Below are positions 1 through 7,179 of a DNA stretch of 10,819 nucleotides, piece by piece. How positions within the stretch are numbered: the stretch's first letter is position 1; the number at the start of each line of letters is the position of its first letter. The translations under genes and the position numbers were made by a program. The stretch is from JBAYJY01 sp041664945. GTDB lineage: Bacteria; UBP15; UBA6099. The stretch spans positions 1 to 10,819 of the forward strand of contig JBAYJY010000156.1 in the NCBI GenBank assembly GCA_041664945.1, read 5' to 3'. The notes beneath the pieces were generated by a model. That model was not told the DNA's origin. It made no database searches and saw only the letters and a program-made list of their open reading frames with translations.

Positions 1-1514
1 ATGTATGTGACCGCGTCCGCCGCCCTGACCGGATAGTTTTTTTTGCTCCGGGTAAACCGCCACAACCCGTCATCGCCTATGCCGGAATCGAGCCATCCGC
101 TCGCGAGCAGCGACGCGGCAGCCTGAAACCCGCCTTCAAACTCCGGAGCGGGCGGCAATCCCTTCAGCGCCACATACTCGCTTATCGCCGGAACAACGCT
201 CGCGCCGGTTCCGCCGAGCAGCGTCATCCGCGCCGCCAGAGCTTTCCCGGCGGGCATCGAAAACGAGTCGAACGCATATAAGTCATTCTCGCGCCGCAGA
301 ACGCCCACGCCCGGCGCCAACAGCGCCATCAGGTGCGCGCCGGACCCCAGAGCGCGGTCTGGCGAATCAAACACCGCAGCCACGCGATCCGACGGTTCCC
401 AGATCACACCTATGTATTTCCCTTTATGCGCCATCGCCATCAGCGGAAACGTTATCTTCGCCGGGTCCGGCGCGCGACGCACGCTCGCGGGACCCGTCAG
501 GTCCGCCTCGCTGCTTCCCGGCTCGTCGGCGAGATACTCAAGCCCCGCGAAAACCGCCTGCGTTTTCCGGGCGCCGAACGTTCCGAGTCCCGGAAAAAGC
601 GTCAGCCACGGGATGTGAGAAGCCGCCCGCGCTTTATCCGCCACGACCAACGTTTCGACATTTAACGCTCCGGGCCTCGCGCCCGGCGAGACGCTTCGGC
701 GCAACGTCCACAGCGCGCCGCCGGAGTCGCGAATTTGCGCGGACATCTTTAGCGCGGCGCCCCGCTTTTCGATTTTGAATTTCGCTCGGGAGAGATCGAG
801 CCACTCAGGCTTCCCGCCGATCACAACGCCCAGCCTGCCTCCGGCATGCCCCGACGCCATCTCGACTCCGCCGCAAACGACTGCGAAATCATCCCACGAG
901 CGGCCGTAATGAACGAACTCGACGCCGCCCGACACGACACGCATCGCGGGCCGCGCTCCCGGCTTCGGCCGCGCCGGACGCCCTGCTGCCGGCGGCTCGA
1001 TCATAGCCACGCTCTCAACTCGTATCCATGCGACCGTCACTGCGCCAGGCTTCAACATAGGCGACAGCCAGAGCCGCGCGTTCGGTCCGACAGGCGGCAG
1101 AAAAACAGAATACTCGCGCCACGACACGCCCTCATCAGCCGGAAACCGCGCTGATTTCTCCCTGTTGAATTCGGCGCCGTAATACAAGCTCGCCCGCATG
1201 TCGCCGACACCCTTCTTCATGCGAACCGTCACCCGTAACTGCTTGTCGCCCGGCAACCCGCCCGCCGGACTCGAAAGCAGCGGATCGGTTCCGAGACTCT
1301 TAAGCGTCAGGCCTTCATTCGTTAGCGCAATGTCCTTAACATAGGCATTGCCCGTCCAGCCCTGCGCGCCCTTCGTGAAATCCCAGAACATTGCCGTCTC
1401 CGCCCCGCGCGCGGCGCATTGTGAAAACAGAACCGAAAGCGCAACGACCAAAACTAATGCGGCGCGCGGCGCGATTCCTCTCGGAGCGGAGCGAACAAAA
1501 ACAATATCAGACAT
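1..1514 (-). CDS. Large exported protein of unknown function, N-terminal carbohydrate-binding-like domain (C-terminal part outside window)
   Basis: The frame is open from the ATG at 1514 to the left edge, giving about 504 residues without a stop; the end lies outside the window. An AAAGGGA ribosome site (complement of about 1519-1525) precedes the ATG. Residues 1-40 look like a Sec signal peptide: arginines at 8, 12 and 17, a hydrophobic stretch at about 18-32, and a plausible cleavage after AARGA. Residues about 42-165 begin WDFTKGAQGWTGN and are rich in aromatic residues and alternating hydrophobic strands, like a beta-sandwich carbohydrate-binding or galactose-binding module. A Pro/Ala/Arg-rich linker (about 172-188) leads to a long beta-rich region I do not recognise. 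Codon third positions are strongly G/C, unlike the genes right of 1912, so this is host chromosome. A glycan-related role is inference from the N-terminal module only; no catalytic motif was identified. Confidence 0.85.
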   Translation of the reverse strand, partial: MSDIVFVRSAPRGIAPRAALVLVVALSVLFSQCAARGAETAMFWDFTKGAQGWTGNAYVKDIALTNEGLTLKSLGTDPLLSSPAGGLPGDKQLRVTVRMKKGVGDMRASLYYGAEFNREKSARFPADEGVSWREYSVFLPPVGPNARLWLSPMLKPGAVTVAWIRVESVAMIEPPAAGRPARPKPGARPAMRVVSGGVEFVHYGRSWDDFAVVCGGVEMASGHAGGRLGVVIGGKPEWLDLSRAKFKIEKRGAALKMSAQIRDSGGALWTLRRSVSPGARPGALNVETLVVADKARAASHIPWLTLFPGLGTFGARKTQAVFAGLEYLADEPGSSEADLTGPASVRRAPDPAKITFPLMAMAHKGKYIGVIWEPSDRVAAVFDSPDRALGSGAHLMALLAPGVGVLRRENDLYAFDSFSMPAGKALAARMTLLGGTGASVVPAISEYVALKGLPPAPEFEGGFQAAASLLASGWLDSGIGDDGLWRFTRSKKNYPVRAADAVTY

Positions 1515-1639
1515 GCATTCCCTTTCAATATTGCCGGCGTCGTGAATTATAACATCATTCGCCGTTCTCCGATTTACATTTTCCGTCTTTGTTTGTTCGC
1601 CGTGCGCTGACCACCGGCACTGATTCGTATCCCGCAGGG

Positions 1640-1723
1640 GCGGGATTCAATCCCGCTTATTATTAATAATACCGAACCTTAGAGGCGCAGCATGCTGCGC
1701 CCAAAAAGAAGCCGGAAGCGGCT
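1640..1723. repeat. Cluster of three G+C-rich palindromes
   Basis: Three perfect inverted repeats lie within 84 bases: 1640-1656 (8-bp arms GCGGGATT/AATCCCGC around one base), 1684-1701 (GGCGCAGCA/TGCTGCGCC, no spacer) and 1710-1723 (AGCCG/CGGCT, 4-base loop). They sit in the roughly 310-base gap between two genes transcribed away from each other, so they are unlikely to be terminators, and no T-run follows. REP-like interspersed palindromes are a reasonable guess. The gap holds no reading frame I can support. Confidence 0.55.
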
Positions 1724-1773
1724 GCGGCATCGCCCTGAATCGCCTACTGTCAGTTAATCCGGATTATATTTCC

Positions 1774-1802
1774 TTGATTTTCGCCTTCGCGCATGTTATC
1801 CT
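1774..1802 (+). promoter_or_regulatory. Probable sigma70-type promoter of tRNA-Ser
   Basis: TTGATT (1774-1779) and TATCCT (1797-1802) are separated by 17 bases, the optimal spacing. The expected start near 1809 gives a leader of roughly 14 bases before the mature tRNA. Confidence 0.6.
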
Positions 1803-1822
1803 ATAAGCCGCAAGAACGCATT

Positions 1823-1911
1823 GGAGAGGTGGCCGAGCGGCTGAAGGCAGGCGCCTGCTAAGCGTCTTAGGGGTTAATTCCTCTACAAGGGTTCGAATCC
1901 CTTCCTCTCCG
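1823..1911 (+). tRNA. tRNA-Ser (anticodon GCU)
   Basis: The acceptor arms GGAGAGG (1823-1829) and CCTCTCC (1904-1910) pair perfectly, with G1911 as discriminator base, as expected for serine. The anticodon loop CTGCTAA, closed by GGCGC/GCGTC, gives anticodon GCU, which reads AGC and AGU. A long variable arm typical of class II tRNAs follows, then a T arm with loop TTCGAAT (1892-1898). The total of 89 bases fits tRNA-Ser. No CCA is encoded. The gene points into the mobile element, and the integrase stop codon lies 12 bases beyond it. Confidence 0.96.
1887..1911 (+). other. Probable attachment site (one element end) in the 3' part of tRNA-Ser
   Basis: Many tyrosine-integrase elements insert at the T arm and acceptor end of a tRNA gene and restore it on integration. 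Here an intact tRNA 3' end abuts an integrase gene and coincides with a sharp drop in G+C. I found no second copy of the T-arm/acceptor sequence in the window, so the other end must lie beyond 10819. The exact crossover segment cannot be defined from one end. Confidence 0.6.
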
Positions 1912-1922
1912 TACCGGTGTTT

Positions 1923-3416
1923 CTATAGAGAGACGGGTTCTCTTGCTTCGGCTAAAAAGCTCTTTTGTATTGGGGATATTTGAGGATTTGTAGTGCTGAC
2001 AGAAACGCTTGCTGCAATCGCCAAACCATCCGTTTTATCCATATCTGCGTTCCATTTGCGTTCCATTCCATCGAACGCCGCATCTATAGACGAAAGCGAA
2101 GGCATGGCGGGTTTGACATACGTGCGCACTATTGTCTCGACCGTGTCGCCAAGCTGAGCAGCAACTTCATGAATTTTTACTCCACCGTCCAGCAACCGCA
2201 TCGCCACGGTATGACGGAAACTGTGGATCGGGCTCTGCTTTTTGAGGTTCACTGCTTTCAGCACCGATCTGATTGCTAAGTCAAGCCGAGTGTATGTTGG
2301 CGGTTTTCCGTTGGTGTTTAGGAATACATAGCCATTGGGATCATACGACCCGTCACGGACTTGCTTCTCCAGGATGCATCTCAGCCGTTGTTTCAGAGCG
2401 CTTGGCATACGAACATTCGACGGCTTGACTGTCTTCTCCTGAACAAAGCTGAGCACGGAAAATGGAAAGTTCACATTGTCCCATTTCAAAGCGATGGCAT
2501 CTCCCACCCGCATGCCTGTGTAGTTCATAATATGGAACACCTCACCGTAACACGACCATGCCTCCGCACAATGCGCTGCCCTTCCTTCGCTCGTCCGCCG
2601 CTGAAGTTCCCCGAAGATCGCGATAAGCTCGTCTTCTTTGTACCGCTCAACGGTCGTTTGTGGCTTCTTAGGACGATCAATATGGTCCATTGGGTTTGAT
2701 GCCATGTATCCCAATTTAACGGCCTGCTTGAAGACTTGGGACAAAGTATTGAGTGCCATAAGAATCGTTCGCTCTTTTTTGCCTTCCCTGTATAGCGAAC
2801 TCTTGAGTCGCTCCAGATGCTCAATACTGATCTGACACATCTCTTGGGGCAGAAAGCTGATTGCATTCATAACGATAGGCTTATACCTCGCATATGAAGA
2901 ATGCTTGATCGTTGGAGCAATACCTGCAAGCCACTCATCAAAGAATCTTACAGTTTCAATCTGCACAACCCCTGAGCGCGCCGCTTGGGATAGTCGTTGA
3001 AGAATTTCAGCTTCCATGCGCTTTGCTTCTTTCTTATTAGAGGTGCGTAAGCTGAATGTGCGCTCTGTTCTGTCAGAAGCTTTGATTACCCGCAGGAGCA
3101 AATGTGGCCGATCTCCTTTTGTGGTGATGCTGGTTGCGTACTGGCTCCCTGCCGTGAATTCTCTAATCGCGCGTACAACGATATTAATGTCCATGTCTGT
3201 TGTTTCACCCCCTTTCACGCCCATCTTGCGGCGAGGGTCATTATACCAGACATGGAACAAAATTACCGGTACACGCCATTGCCCGGACACATCCTTGGCC
3301 CCGCCGGCGCTACGAATATAGTCAATCGCTGTAGTCCGTGACTTGACTCTAAAATCTGTCATTATGTCCTTGACGCTTAGGAATTGTGTTCGGGCATTGT
3401 TATTAATTGTTTTCAC
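1923..3416 (-). CDS. Tyrosine integrase with excisionase-like N-terminal domain
   Basis: This 497-residue site-specific recombinase would integrate and excise the element at tRNA-Ser. Residues about 12-60 resemble a MerR/excisionase-type helix-turn-helix ending in QWRVPVILFHVW. Residues about 155-250 form an SAM-like core-binding domain. The catalytic domain shows Arg303 (TGMRVGDAIAL), a beta-hairpin lysine (328 or 331), His398 and Arg401 in HSFRHT, and nucleophile Tyr433 in RTYVK. The usual second His/Trp is Asp424 (QLGD), a substitution seen in many integrases. About 60 polar residues follow the tyrosine. The start is uncertain: the GTG at 3416 lies inside the GGAGGTGA ribosome site, an ATT at about 3407 has better spacing, and an internal ATG (3194, Met75) has its own strong site. 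It is last in the leftward gene set and faces the tRNA. Confidence 0.93.
   Translation of the reverse strand: MKTINNNARTQFLSVKDIMTDFRVKSRTTAIDYIRSAGGAKDVSGQWRVPVILFHVWYNDPRRKMGVKGGETTDMDINIVVRAIREFTAGSQYATSITTKGDRPHLLLRVIKASDRTERTFSLRTSNKKEAKRMEAEILQRLSQAARSGVVQIETVRFFDEWLAGIAPTIKHSSYARYKPIVMNAISFLPQEMCQISIEHLERLKSSLYREGKKERTILMALNTLSQVFKQAVKLGYMASNPMDHIDRPKKPQTTVERYKEDELIAIFGELQRRTSEGRAAHCAEAWSCYGEVFHIMNYTGMRVGDAIALKWDNVNFPFSVLSFVQEKTVKPSNVRMPSALKQRLRCILEKQVRDGSYDPNGYVFLNTNGKPPTYTRLDLAIRSVLKAVNLKKQSPIHSFRHTVAMRLLDGGVKIHEVAAQLGDTVETIVRTYVKPAMPSLSSIDAAFDGMERKWNADMDKTDGLAIAASVSVSTTNPQISPIQKSFLAEAREPVSL
3192..3214 (-). promoter_or_regulatory. Internal ribosome site and ATG inside the integrase gene
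   Basis: The minus strand reads AAGGGGGTGA (complement of 3205-3214), one base from a perfect Shine-Dalgarno sequence, then 10 bases, then an in-frame ATG at 3194. It lies just after the excisionase-like domain and before the core integrase, so a shorter integrase of about 423 residues could be made as well. The spacing is slightly long. Confidence 0.45.
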
Positions 3417-3469
3417 CTCCCTTCTTATGAGCTTCCTTCAATGCCTCGACTTTCGGAGGCGGGATTACT

Positions 3470-3748
3470 TCAACTCCTCCATCGGACTTTTATAGGATTA
3501 TTTTCTGGCTTGCCACTATGTGTATTTTCCAGTCCTACGAGCTTTACTTGAAAGAGCCTTTCTATTTTTCTACATACTTTCATCTTGATCTCTTCATATC
3601 TCTCACCCACTCGCTTTTCAAACTCCTTTATAATTGCGGGTTCGAAGTCGCTCCTGACTTCTTTTACTATTTTCTCGGCCTCCGCACTCATAACGTCTTC
3701 GATCTGTTGTTTGATGCATTCGGCCAGTATTTCACTTTCATTTTTCAT
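3470..3748 (-). CDS. Small charged coiled-coil protein, C-terminus probably frameshifted
   Basis: This 92-residue frame starts at the ATG at 3748, chosen because AAGGAGA lies 7 bases before it. Longer in-frame starts exist (3835 with a G-run upstream, 3949 with nothing) but read less like protein. Residues about 3-75 are rich in Glu, Lys and Arg with regular hydrophobic positions, suggesting a long helix or coiled coil. It matches no family I know. The frame ends in VRWRS and a TGA at 3470. Skipping one base at the AAAA run (3488-3491) opens 27 further protein-like codons, ending at a TAA at 3403-3405 that overlaps the integrase start, and would give 114 residues. It lies between the acidic protein gene and the integrase. 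A structural or regulatory role is possible but not shown. Confidence 0.6.
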   Translation of the reverse strand: MKNESEILAECIKQQIEDVMSAEAEKIVKEVRSDFEPAIIKEFEKRVGERYEEIKMKVCRKIERLFQVKLVGLENTHSGKPENNPIKVRWRS

Positions 3749-4011
3749 GATGTTTCTCCTTTTTGTTTTGCCATTCATGGCAGGATTAAAAACTCTTACA
3801 AACAATGTTTTGCTTATCTCGCTCCATGTTTTCATTTGTCTGCCCCCCCTCTTGTTTTTTTTCAGGCTCTGCGTCCCTGGATCCCATGATGGCGATTTTT
3901 CGTCAGCTCTATTAAATAGGGCAGCACGTTTCCAGCAGAGCCTGCTCAAAAAATGTCGCGTGGGTTGGCGGCCTCAACATGAAAGTAGCGTGGCGATTTC
4001 TTACCAACCCT
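3749..4011. other. Gap between two small genes, no convincing gene
   Basis: This stretch separates the acidic protein gene from the coiled-coil gene. It contains a run of seven G and a run of eight A on the minus strand (about 3842-3862) and a 33-codon minus-strand frame (3786-3887, starting MGSRDAEPEK) with no ribosome site. An in-frame extension of the downstream gene from 3835 is possible. No terminator or clear promoter was seen. Confidence 0.4.
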
Positions 4012-4203
4012 TTAATCCTCGTCGAAGCCAACTTTGAAGTGACCATTTTCATCGATTGGCGCTGGGCTGCACTGTTCATCGTCATGTTCGAGTGCGTAAA
4101 CATCACCGGCATCTAACAAATTGCTGTCGTCTAAATGTCCCGCTTTCCAAAGTTCGTATTCCATTTCTTCACCAAGTTCATAATCCATTTCTTTCTCGTT
4201 CAT
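4012..4203 (-). CDS. Small, extremely acidic protein (63 residues)
   Basis: The ATG at 4203 is preceded by GAGGTG six bases upstream, which supports real translation. Of 63 residues, 21 are Asp or Glu, only three are Lys, and there is no Arg, giving a net charge near -18; the protein ends in FDED. There is no signal peptide, membrane segment or cysteine pair (one Cys, at 45). Aromatic residues are concentrated in the N-terminal 20 positions (Tyr8, Tyr16, Trp19). I do not recognise the family. Charge and size recall DNA-mimic proteins such as anti-restriction or nuclease-inhibitor proteins of mobile elements, but this is analogy only. It lies just downstream of the paired-repeat region and could be transcribed from there or with the replication genes. 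Confidence 0.75.
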   Translation of the reverse strand: MNEKEMDYELGEEMEYELWKAGHLDDSNLLDAGDVYALEHDDEQCSPAPIDENGHFKVGFDED

Positions 4204-4268
4204 GTTTCACCTCTTAATTAGATTTTTGTATGCAAGCAGAAGCTTGAAAGGCAATTCCACTGTATGTC

Positions 4269-4440
4269 TTTCCAGACATTCCAGATTATTTCGACTATTT
4301 ATATACATGAAAAAAATAAAATGTTTTTTTATCATATTTATTTTTTTCCTCCCGCAATTAAATATAAAAACTCTGGAAACTCTGGAATGTTTGAAGAATT
4401 CTTTTGGTCGTGCCGTTTTTTCTATTCCAGAGTTTTCCAT
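4269..4440. repeat. Paired TTCCAGA repeats in A+T-rich DNA (candidate origin or operator)
   Basis: TTCCAGA occurs at 4270 and 4279 on the plus strand, at 4372-4378 and 4381-4387 on the minus strand, and at 4425 on the plus strand with a degenerate TTCCATT partner at 4435. The first two pairs have a 9-bp period and the third 10 bp. Pairs two and three share a perfect 12-bp inverted repeat (4377-4388 and 4424-4435), with the palindrome AAGAATTCTT (4394-4403) between them. The DNA between pairs one and two (4286-4370) is very A+T-rich. The block lies directly after the helicase stop codon. P4-like replicons carry iterons bound by their primase-helicase, which makes an origin plausible; an operator for the acidic protein gene is the main alternative. 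Confidence 0.55.
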
Positions 4441-4451
4441 TGCTGCCAGTC

Positions 4452-6038
4452 TTATCTGAGACATACACCATATACAGTCCTTTCAAGGCGTCCCCCCACC
4501 ATTTCCCGGTCATCCTCTGGCATTTCCAATCCAAGGACCGCCCTTTTCATGTCATCCCAGAACTTCTGTGCGCTTACCCTCTGATAGCCATTGGTTTCGC
4601 AGAAATCGCCATATGCCCTGTAAAGGTTCTCTCTCGTGTCCTGAACCTCCCTATCCACATGGCATCGTTCATCCACGAATATGAACACCGAAGAACTGCT
4701 TTTCCGCACCCCGTCTGCCGCCTCTTTCATGGTTTCCGACTCTATGAAATATCCTCTTTCCTTTAATCGTTTGTAACCTTCCAAGCACCACTGGAGAATG
4801 CCTTCTCTCTCTTCGGCGACGAGTTCGAACTTCAGGTTCTTGTTGTCCTTTGGGGTGTTACGAAAGACTTTGTCGAAGCTGATCACCCGAAGCCTCTGTC
4901 GGAACCCCGGACTTGTGTCGGAAAACTTCATCATGTTATTCGATGAAAAAATAAGCCTCGTGAACGGGATGAACGCAACCGCTGGCTTGAATTTCTCGGA
5001 ATCCGTTATCTCCTCGTCACCGGCTGCGATCTGTTTTAACAGGGCTGTATCCTTGACGATTTTAGCCTCGTTTTCCGTAGCCATGTTCACGAGCATGTTC
5101 ATAAGCTTGATCCCCTTATGGGGCATACCTATCTCGTCTATCCGCAGGAAGGAGCAGTTCTGGACGCCGACCAGATGCTTCAGAACGTGAAGCACCACGC
5201 TCTTGCCGTTACCTCCGCTCCCGACAAGAATCAGGAACACGTGGAACTTAGTTATGGGAAACAGGCACAGCCCCATGAATTCTTGAAGAAAATCCCTTGC
5301 AACGGAATCGTCAGGCAGAGCCTCGTTAACAAATTGCACCCACCTTGGACATTTCGCTTCAGGATTGAAATTATATGGCAACCTTATCGTTGACAGATAC
5401 TTCTCGTCATGGGGAAGAAGCAGGTCGGCCACGACGTCGTACATGCCGTTTTTGAAGTTCAGCAACATCCTTTCGGGGTTTAGCCTGTCGGGGCCGCCTA
5501 TGTAGACGTTCAGCGTGACCTTGACCTTGTTCAGCAACTCCATGCGGGATGCCGTTCCTACATTGCCTTTTCTTTTTCCCACGGCCTCCCTTTCGAGAAA
5601 GCTGTCCGCGAGGCATTCCATGGTCGCGTCTTCCTGTTTTTTAAAGTATCCGTTGGCGAAGCGGAAGAAGATGTCCCCATCTAAGAAGGCGAGCGGGCCG
5701 TTTTCCGAGACGAAGCCCTCCGCAAGATCCAAGAGAGTCTTTTCCTGCGGTTCATCCCCATCTCCACCAATCGTTCCCAACCTTTCCCTGATCCACCCTA
5801 TGTTAATTCCGAACTTTTTCTTTAGTTGCTGCACGTATGGTTCTTGCCGCTCTCCCTGAAGCTTCGATACTTCTTTCAACAGCCTGCCCGCGGCATCGTA
5901 CTTGTCGGCTTCCGATCCGACAACAACGATTTCATCGATCATTCGCTCCATCGGGCGCTTCGCCACGGACATTAGCACCTCAAAGTTGGCAGGCTTGCGT
6001 CCGATCCGAAAGAATTCGGCTGAATCCATCTTACTCAT
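4452..6038 (-). CDS. Superfamily 3 replicative helicase, D5/P4 alpha C-terminal type
   Basis: The product is 528 residues from the ATG at 6038, chosen because GGAGGG precedes it and ATG overlaps the primase stop; a longer frame from 6065 lacks this support. Residues about 50-92 resemble the linker after the catalytic core of DnaG-type primases. Residues about 170-260 match D5_N, including LNFKNGMYD and CPRWVQFVNEAL. The ATPase domain has a Walker A motif GSGGNGKS (about 273-280), an acidic Walker B-like NMATENEAK, a sensor segment LIFSSNN (362-368) and arginines in GFRQRLRV (about 378-385) for the arginine finger. Such enzymes assemble as hexameric rings and unwind the origin. With the overlapping primase gene it forms the equivalent of one P4 alpha protein. 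Paired repeats lie just downstream. Confidence 0.93.
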   Translation of the reverse strand: MSKMDSAEFFRIGRKPANFEVLMSVAKRPMERMIDEIVVVGSEADKYDAAGRLLKEVSKLQGERQEPYVQQLKKKFGINIGWIRERLGTIGGDGDEPQEKTLLDLAEGFVSENGPLAFLDGDIFFRFANGYFKKQEDATMECLADSFLEREAVGKRKGNVGTASRMELLNKVKVTLNVYIGGPDRLNPERMLLNFKNGMYDVVADLLLPHDEKYLSTIRLPYNFNPEAKCPRWVQFVNEALPDDSVARDFLQEFMGLCLFPITKFHVFLILVGSGGNGKSVVLHVLKHLVGVQNCSFLRIDEIGMPHKGIKLMNMLVNMATENEAKIVKDTALLKQIAAGDEEITDSEKFKPAVAFIPFTRLIFSSNNMMKFSDTSPGFRQRLRVISFDKVFRNTPKDNKNLKFELVAEEREGILQWCLEGYKRLKERGYFIESETMKEAADGVRKSSSSVFIFVDERCHVDREVQDTRENLYRAYGDFCETNGYQRVSAQKFWDDMKRAVLGLEMPEDDREMVGGRLERTVYGVCLR

Positions 6039-7152
6039 CAAACCCTCCCGCCATTGGCAGTTCAATTATCCTGACATCCAGCCCCGCACGCTCCAGCATC
6101 AATCCTGTCTCGATCGCATTATTTATTCCTATTCCGCTGTCTTCGGTGTCGTTGCAAACGTAAATCTTAGGTGTTTCCCTTAGAAGGTGTTTTAGCCTTT
6201 TCTCAATACCAGTTGGCACTTTAACTGTCGCGGTCGACATGGAAGGAAATCCGTTCATTTCGAGAGCCACAGCATCGGGGATACCTTCTGTTATTACAAT
6301 CTTCTCTATGCGCCGGCGGAGTGTGTCTTCGTTGAAGAAATAATCGTTACGGATCAGCTCGCTGACATCGGGATGCTTTTCGCTTTTTAACATCAACTTT
6401 AGATATTTCTTGCCACTATTGAAATCATCGTCAGGCGTCCAAGGAGTCTGACGCCCAGACAGGTAAACAATTTGCCCACCCGAGAAGAAGGGGAAGACAA
6501 TCCTGTTTTTTAGAAGCGGAAATAATGAACTTCTGTCAGCAGAAAAAGAGAACGCCCCCGTCATGGCTATGTCGGCAAGAGAATGTCCCCTCTTATCCAG
6601 ATAATCCGTGAGACCTTCATTGTCAGAATAGCCAAGCGAGAATCGCTCAAAAGCCTCTTGCGTGAACCCCCATTTCTCATGCGCCCAATTCAAAACATCG
6701 CCATTGTTGATAGCCTTGTTGTGGAAGAAATACACCACATCAGCGAAAACGGAAGATATTTTTTCCCTCTCGGCACGCTCATCTTCCATCTTCTTGGCAA
6801 GTTCAGGGGAAAGTTCCTGTAGCGGTGGCAAGTTTGCTCGGAGGGCGAGAAAGTCACGGGCTTCCTTGTGCGATGCCGAAAGAGGCGTTCCATGAGTAAT
6901 CTTTCCAGTATTGGCGAACTGGACAAACTGAATCAAATCTCCGCCAAGACCGCAGCCGAAACAGTTCCACAGTTGCCTCGTGCCATCCACGACGAGCGAA
7001 CGCTTTGATGTGCTGTTATGCATGGGGCAGTCCATATAGAGCTTATCCGCATGGCTATAAGTTATCCGCTCGGGCAGAAGCCCTCTTGCGACCTCGATAA
7101 TATCCAATGCGGATTTAAGCTCCTGATAGTAGTTGTTGGTGCTTTGTTTCAT
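6031..7152 (-). CDS. DNA primase, CHC2 zinc finger plus Toprim
   Basis: This 373-residue enzyme would synthesise RNA primers for replication of the element. Cys42, His45, Cys64 and Cys67 (CPMH ... CFGC) form the CHC2 zinc-binding site that contacts template DNA. Residues about 215-235 (RIVFPFFSGGQIVYLSGR) match the primase core. The Toprim fold has the catalytic glutamate in VITEGIPDA (Glu289), then acidic residues in CNDTEDSG (Asp335, Asp338). It stops right after Toprim, far shorter than chromosomal DnaG, with no helicase-binding C-terminal domain. The start ATG (7152) has GAGG six bases upstream. Its stop codon overlaps the helicase start, so the two are probably translationally coupled and made in similar amounts. 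Confidence 0.93.
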   Translation of the reverse strand: MKQSTNNYYQELKSALDIIEVARGLLPERITYSHADKLYMDCPMHNSTSKRSLVVDGTRQLWNCFGCGLGGDLIQFVQFANTGKITHGTPLSASHKEARDFLALRANLPPLQELSPELAKKMEDERAEREKISSVFADVVYFFHNKAINNGDVLNWAHEKWGFTQEAFERFSLGYSDNEGLTDYLDKRGHSLADIAMTGAFSFSADRSSLFPLLKNRIVFPFFSGGQIVYLSGRQTPWTPDDDFNSGKKYLKLMLKSEKHPDVSELIRNDYFFNEDTLRRRIEKIVITEGIPDAVALEMNGFPSMSTATVKVPTGIEKRLKHLLRETPKIYVCNDTEDSGIGINNAIETGLMLERAGLDVRIIELPMAGGFDE

Positions 7153-7179
7153 ACAGAGCCTCGTTGTTTTCCCTCGGTT

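Noticed and set aside
333..1545. Plus-strand frames at 333-665, 846-1154 and 1348-1545
   Set aside because: They are antisense to a continuous 504-codon minus-strand gene with a signal peptide and G/C-rich third codon positions.
2525..2866. 113-codon minus-strand frame inside the integrase gene
   Set aside because: It overlaps the integrase catalytic domain in another frame, and no motif was seen.
1923..3416. Asp424 in place of the second catalytic His/Trp as a sign of a dead integrase
   Set aside because: LGD in this position is common in otherwise intact tyrosine integrases, and all other catalytic residues are present.
3912..4112. 66-codon minus-strand frame overlapping the acidic protein gene
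   Set aside because: It has no ribosome site and mostly overlaps a better supported gene in another frame.
4202..4464. 85-codon frames on both strands between the helicase and the acidic protein gene
   Set aside because: Both cover the paired-repeat, A+T-rich block, lack ribosome sites and have low-complexity composition.
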